Assembly: GCF_018398425.1 (NCBI RefSeq)
Contig: NZ_JADPMV010000001.1
Location: 1,984,001-2,048,000, forward strand
DNA length: 64,000 nucleotides
From: Pseudomonas lalucatii
GTDB lineage: Bacteria > Pseudomonadota > Gammaproteobacteria > Pseudomonadales > Pseudomonadaceae
Direction of reading: 5' to 3'
The translations under genes and the position numbers were made by a program. Position 1 is the first letter of the stretch. Each line of letters starts with the position of its first letter. Positions 63,240-64,000 of this stretch are shown one piece after another. The notes beneath the pieces are model-generated. The model saw only the letters and a program-made list of their open reading frames with translations, was not told where the DNA came from and ran no database searches.

Positions 63240-64000
63240 ATGGCATTCAACAGCATCGAAGAAATCATCGAAGACTACCGCCAGGGCAAGATGGTCCTGC
63301 TGGTCGACGACGAAGACCGCGAGAACGAGGGCGACCTGCTGCTGGCCGCGGAGCGCTGCACGCCGGAAGCGATCAACTTCATGGCCCGCGAGGCCCGCGG
63401 CCTGATCTGCCTGACCCTGACCGACGAGCACTGCCAGCGCCTCGGCCTGGAGCAGATGGTGCCGAGCAACGGCAGCGCCTTCTCCACCGCCTTCACCATC
63501 TCCATCGAGGCCGCCACGGGGGTGACCACCGGCATCTCCGCCGCCGACCGCGCCCGCACCGTGCTGGCCGCCGTGGCCCCGGACGCCAGGGCCGAAGACC
63601 TGGTGCAGCCCGGGCACATCTTCCCCCTGCGCGCCCGCGACGGCGGCGTGCTCAACCGCGCCGGGCACACCGAGGCCGGCTGCGACCTGGCGCGCCTGGC
63701 CGGCTTCAGCCCGGCGTCGGTGATAGTCGAGGTGATGAACGAGGACGGCAGCATGGCCCGTCGCCCCGACCTGGAACAGTTCGCCGCCCGGCACGGCGTC
63801 AAGATCGGCACCATCGCCGACCTGATCCACTACCGGCTGAGCACCGAACACACGGTGACCCGCATCGGCGAGCGCGAACTGCCGACCGTGCATGGCGACT
63901 TCCGCCTGATCACCTACGAGGACCGCATCGAAGGCGGCGTGCACCTGGCCATGGTGATGGGCGAGATCGACCGTGACGAGCCGACCCTGGTGCGCGTGCA
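63240..64000 (+). CDS. ribB: 3,4-dihydroxy-2-butanone 4-phosphate synthase (RibB/RibBX), partial
   Basis: The gene starts at ATG 63240 and runs off the right edge; 253 codons are visible. It has the RibB signature [18 protein letters not shown], the [23 protein letters not shown] active-site block and the beginning of a GTP-cyclohydrolase-II-like C-terminal part ([19 protein letters not shown]), as in RibBA or RibBX. It makes the four-carbon precursor of riboflavin. It is governed by the GntR palindrome rather than an FMN riboswitch, so this looks like a pathway-dedicated extra copy. Confidence 0.9.
   Translation, partial: MAFNSIEEIIEDYRQGKMVLLVDDEDRENEGDLLLAAERCTPEAINFMAREARGLICLTLTDEHCQRLGLEQMVPSNGSAFSTAFTISIEAATGVTTGISAADRARTVLAAVAPDARAEDLVQPGHIFPLRARDGGVLNRAGHTEAGCDLARLAGFSPASVIVEVMNEDGSMARRPDLEQFAARHGVKIGTIADLIHYRLSTEHTVTRIGERELPTVHGDFRLITYEDRIEGGVHLAMVMGEIDRDEPTLVRV

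Noticed and set aside
63146..63240. FMN riboswitch upstream of ribB
   Set aside because: Only 93 bases separate the genes and they hold the GntR palindrome; no FMN-aptamer elements are seen.

Overview
The window is GC-rich DNA (an estimate by eye puts it in the high sixties percent) from a gammaproteobacterium of the Pseudomonas type. Support for this comes from beta-alanine genes in the bauC-bauA-bauR arrangement of P. aeruginosa, a divergent yeiE/yeiH pair, Pseudomonas-style REP and other extragenic hairpin repeats, and a leader plus small-protein locus of a kind I associate with pseudomonads. Everything is read from sequence; no database search was run.

Region 1 (1-22 kb) is a steroid-degradation cluster, almost all on the minus strand. 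Its first gene in transcription order is an extradiol dioxygenase (TesB/HsaC type, 22123). Next comes a rings C/D (HIP) degradation set that closely resembles the actinobacterial KstR2 genes: IpdA, IpdB, a crotonase, IpdC, EchA20, FadE31-like, FadE32-like, FadA6, an SDR, IpdE2/IpdE1 (FadE33/FadE30), IpdF, a MaoC hydratase and a thiolase. Then come a ketosteroid isomerase with Tyr14 and Asp38 in the textbook positions, and the meta-cleavage tail TesD-TesE-TesF-TesG (hydrolase, hydratase, acylating aldehyde dehydrogenase, aldolase; the last is cut by the window edge). Two plus-strand insertions interrupt it: an SDR with a one-base frameshift followed by an SRPBCC gene (3.1-4.4 kb), and a small ORF plus a TPR protein (10.5-12.1 kb). 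An 18-bp motif recurs upstream of tesB, upstream of tesD and, more weakly, in the 10.3 kb divergent region.

Region 2 (22.5-39.7 kb) is mostly housekeeping and accessory: a GGDEF/EAL sensor, an EamA transporter, a LEA-type lipoprotein, an AraC regulator next to an AhpD-like protein, a cytochrome P460 and a pentaheme cytochrome, an MscS channel, a PhyH dioxygenase, PhnA, endonuclease I, a periplasmic binding protein, a NadR-like kinase overlapping PnuC, an alpha/beta hydrolase, cytochrome c4 and a NYN-domain protein.

Region 3 (39.7-42.9 kb) is foreign-looking. It holds a strikingly AT-rich two-gene island (small membrane protein plus PcfJ-like protein), hairpin repeats, and a structured leader with a 25-codon upstream ORF before a small unknown protein.

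Region 4 (42.9-52 kb) carries bauC, bauA and bauR, a RIO kinase, a LysR/NmrA-like pair, DUF2218, Ada and a TSUP permease.

Region 5 (52-64 kb) looks like a GntR-controlled catabolic system for a betaine-like N-heterocycle, most plausibly trigonelline (N-methylnicotinate). It has a BCCT transporter, an AA_synth (DUF1185) protein, an alpha/beta hydrolase, two aldehyde dehydrogenases, a flavin reductase, a carboxymuconolactone-decarboxylase-like protein, a GntR regulator, a NUDIX hydrolase, a DUF1330 protein and an extra RibB-type riboflavin gene running off the right end. A palindrome, ATGGTATACCAT, precedes the transporter, the catabolic operon and ribB, tying them into one regulon. The flavin-dependent oxygenase itself is not in the window.
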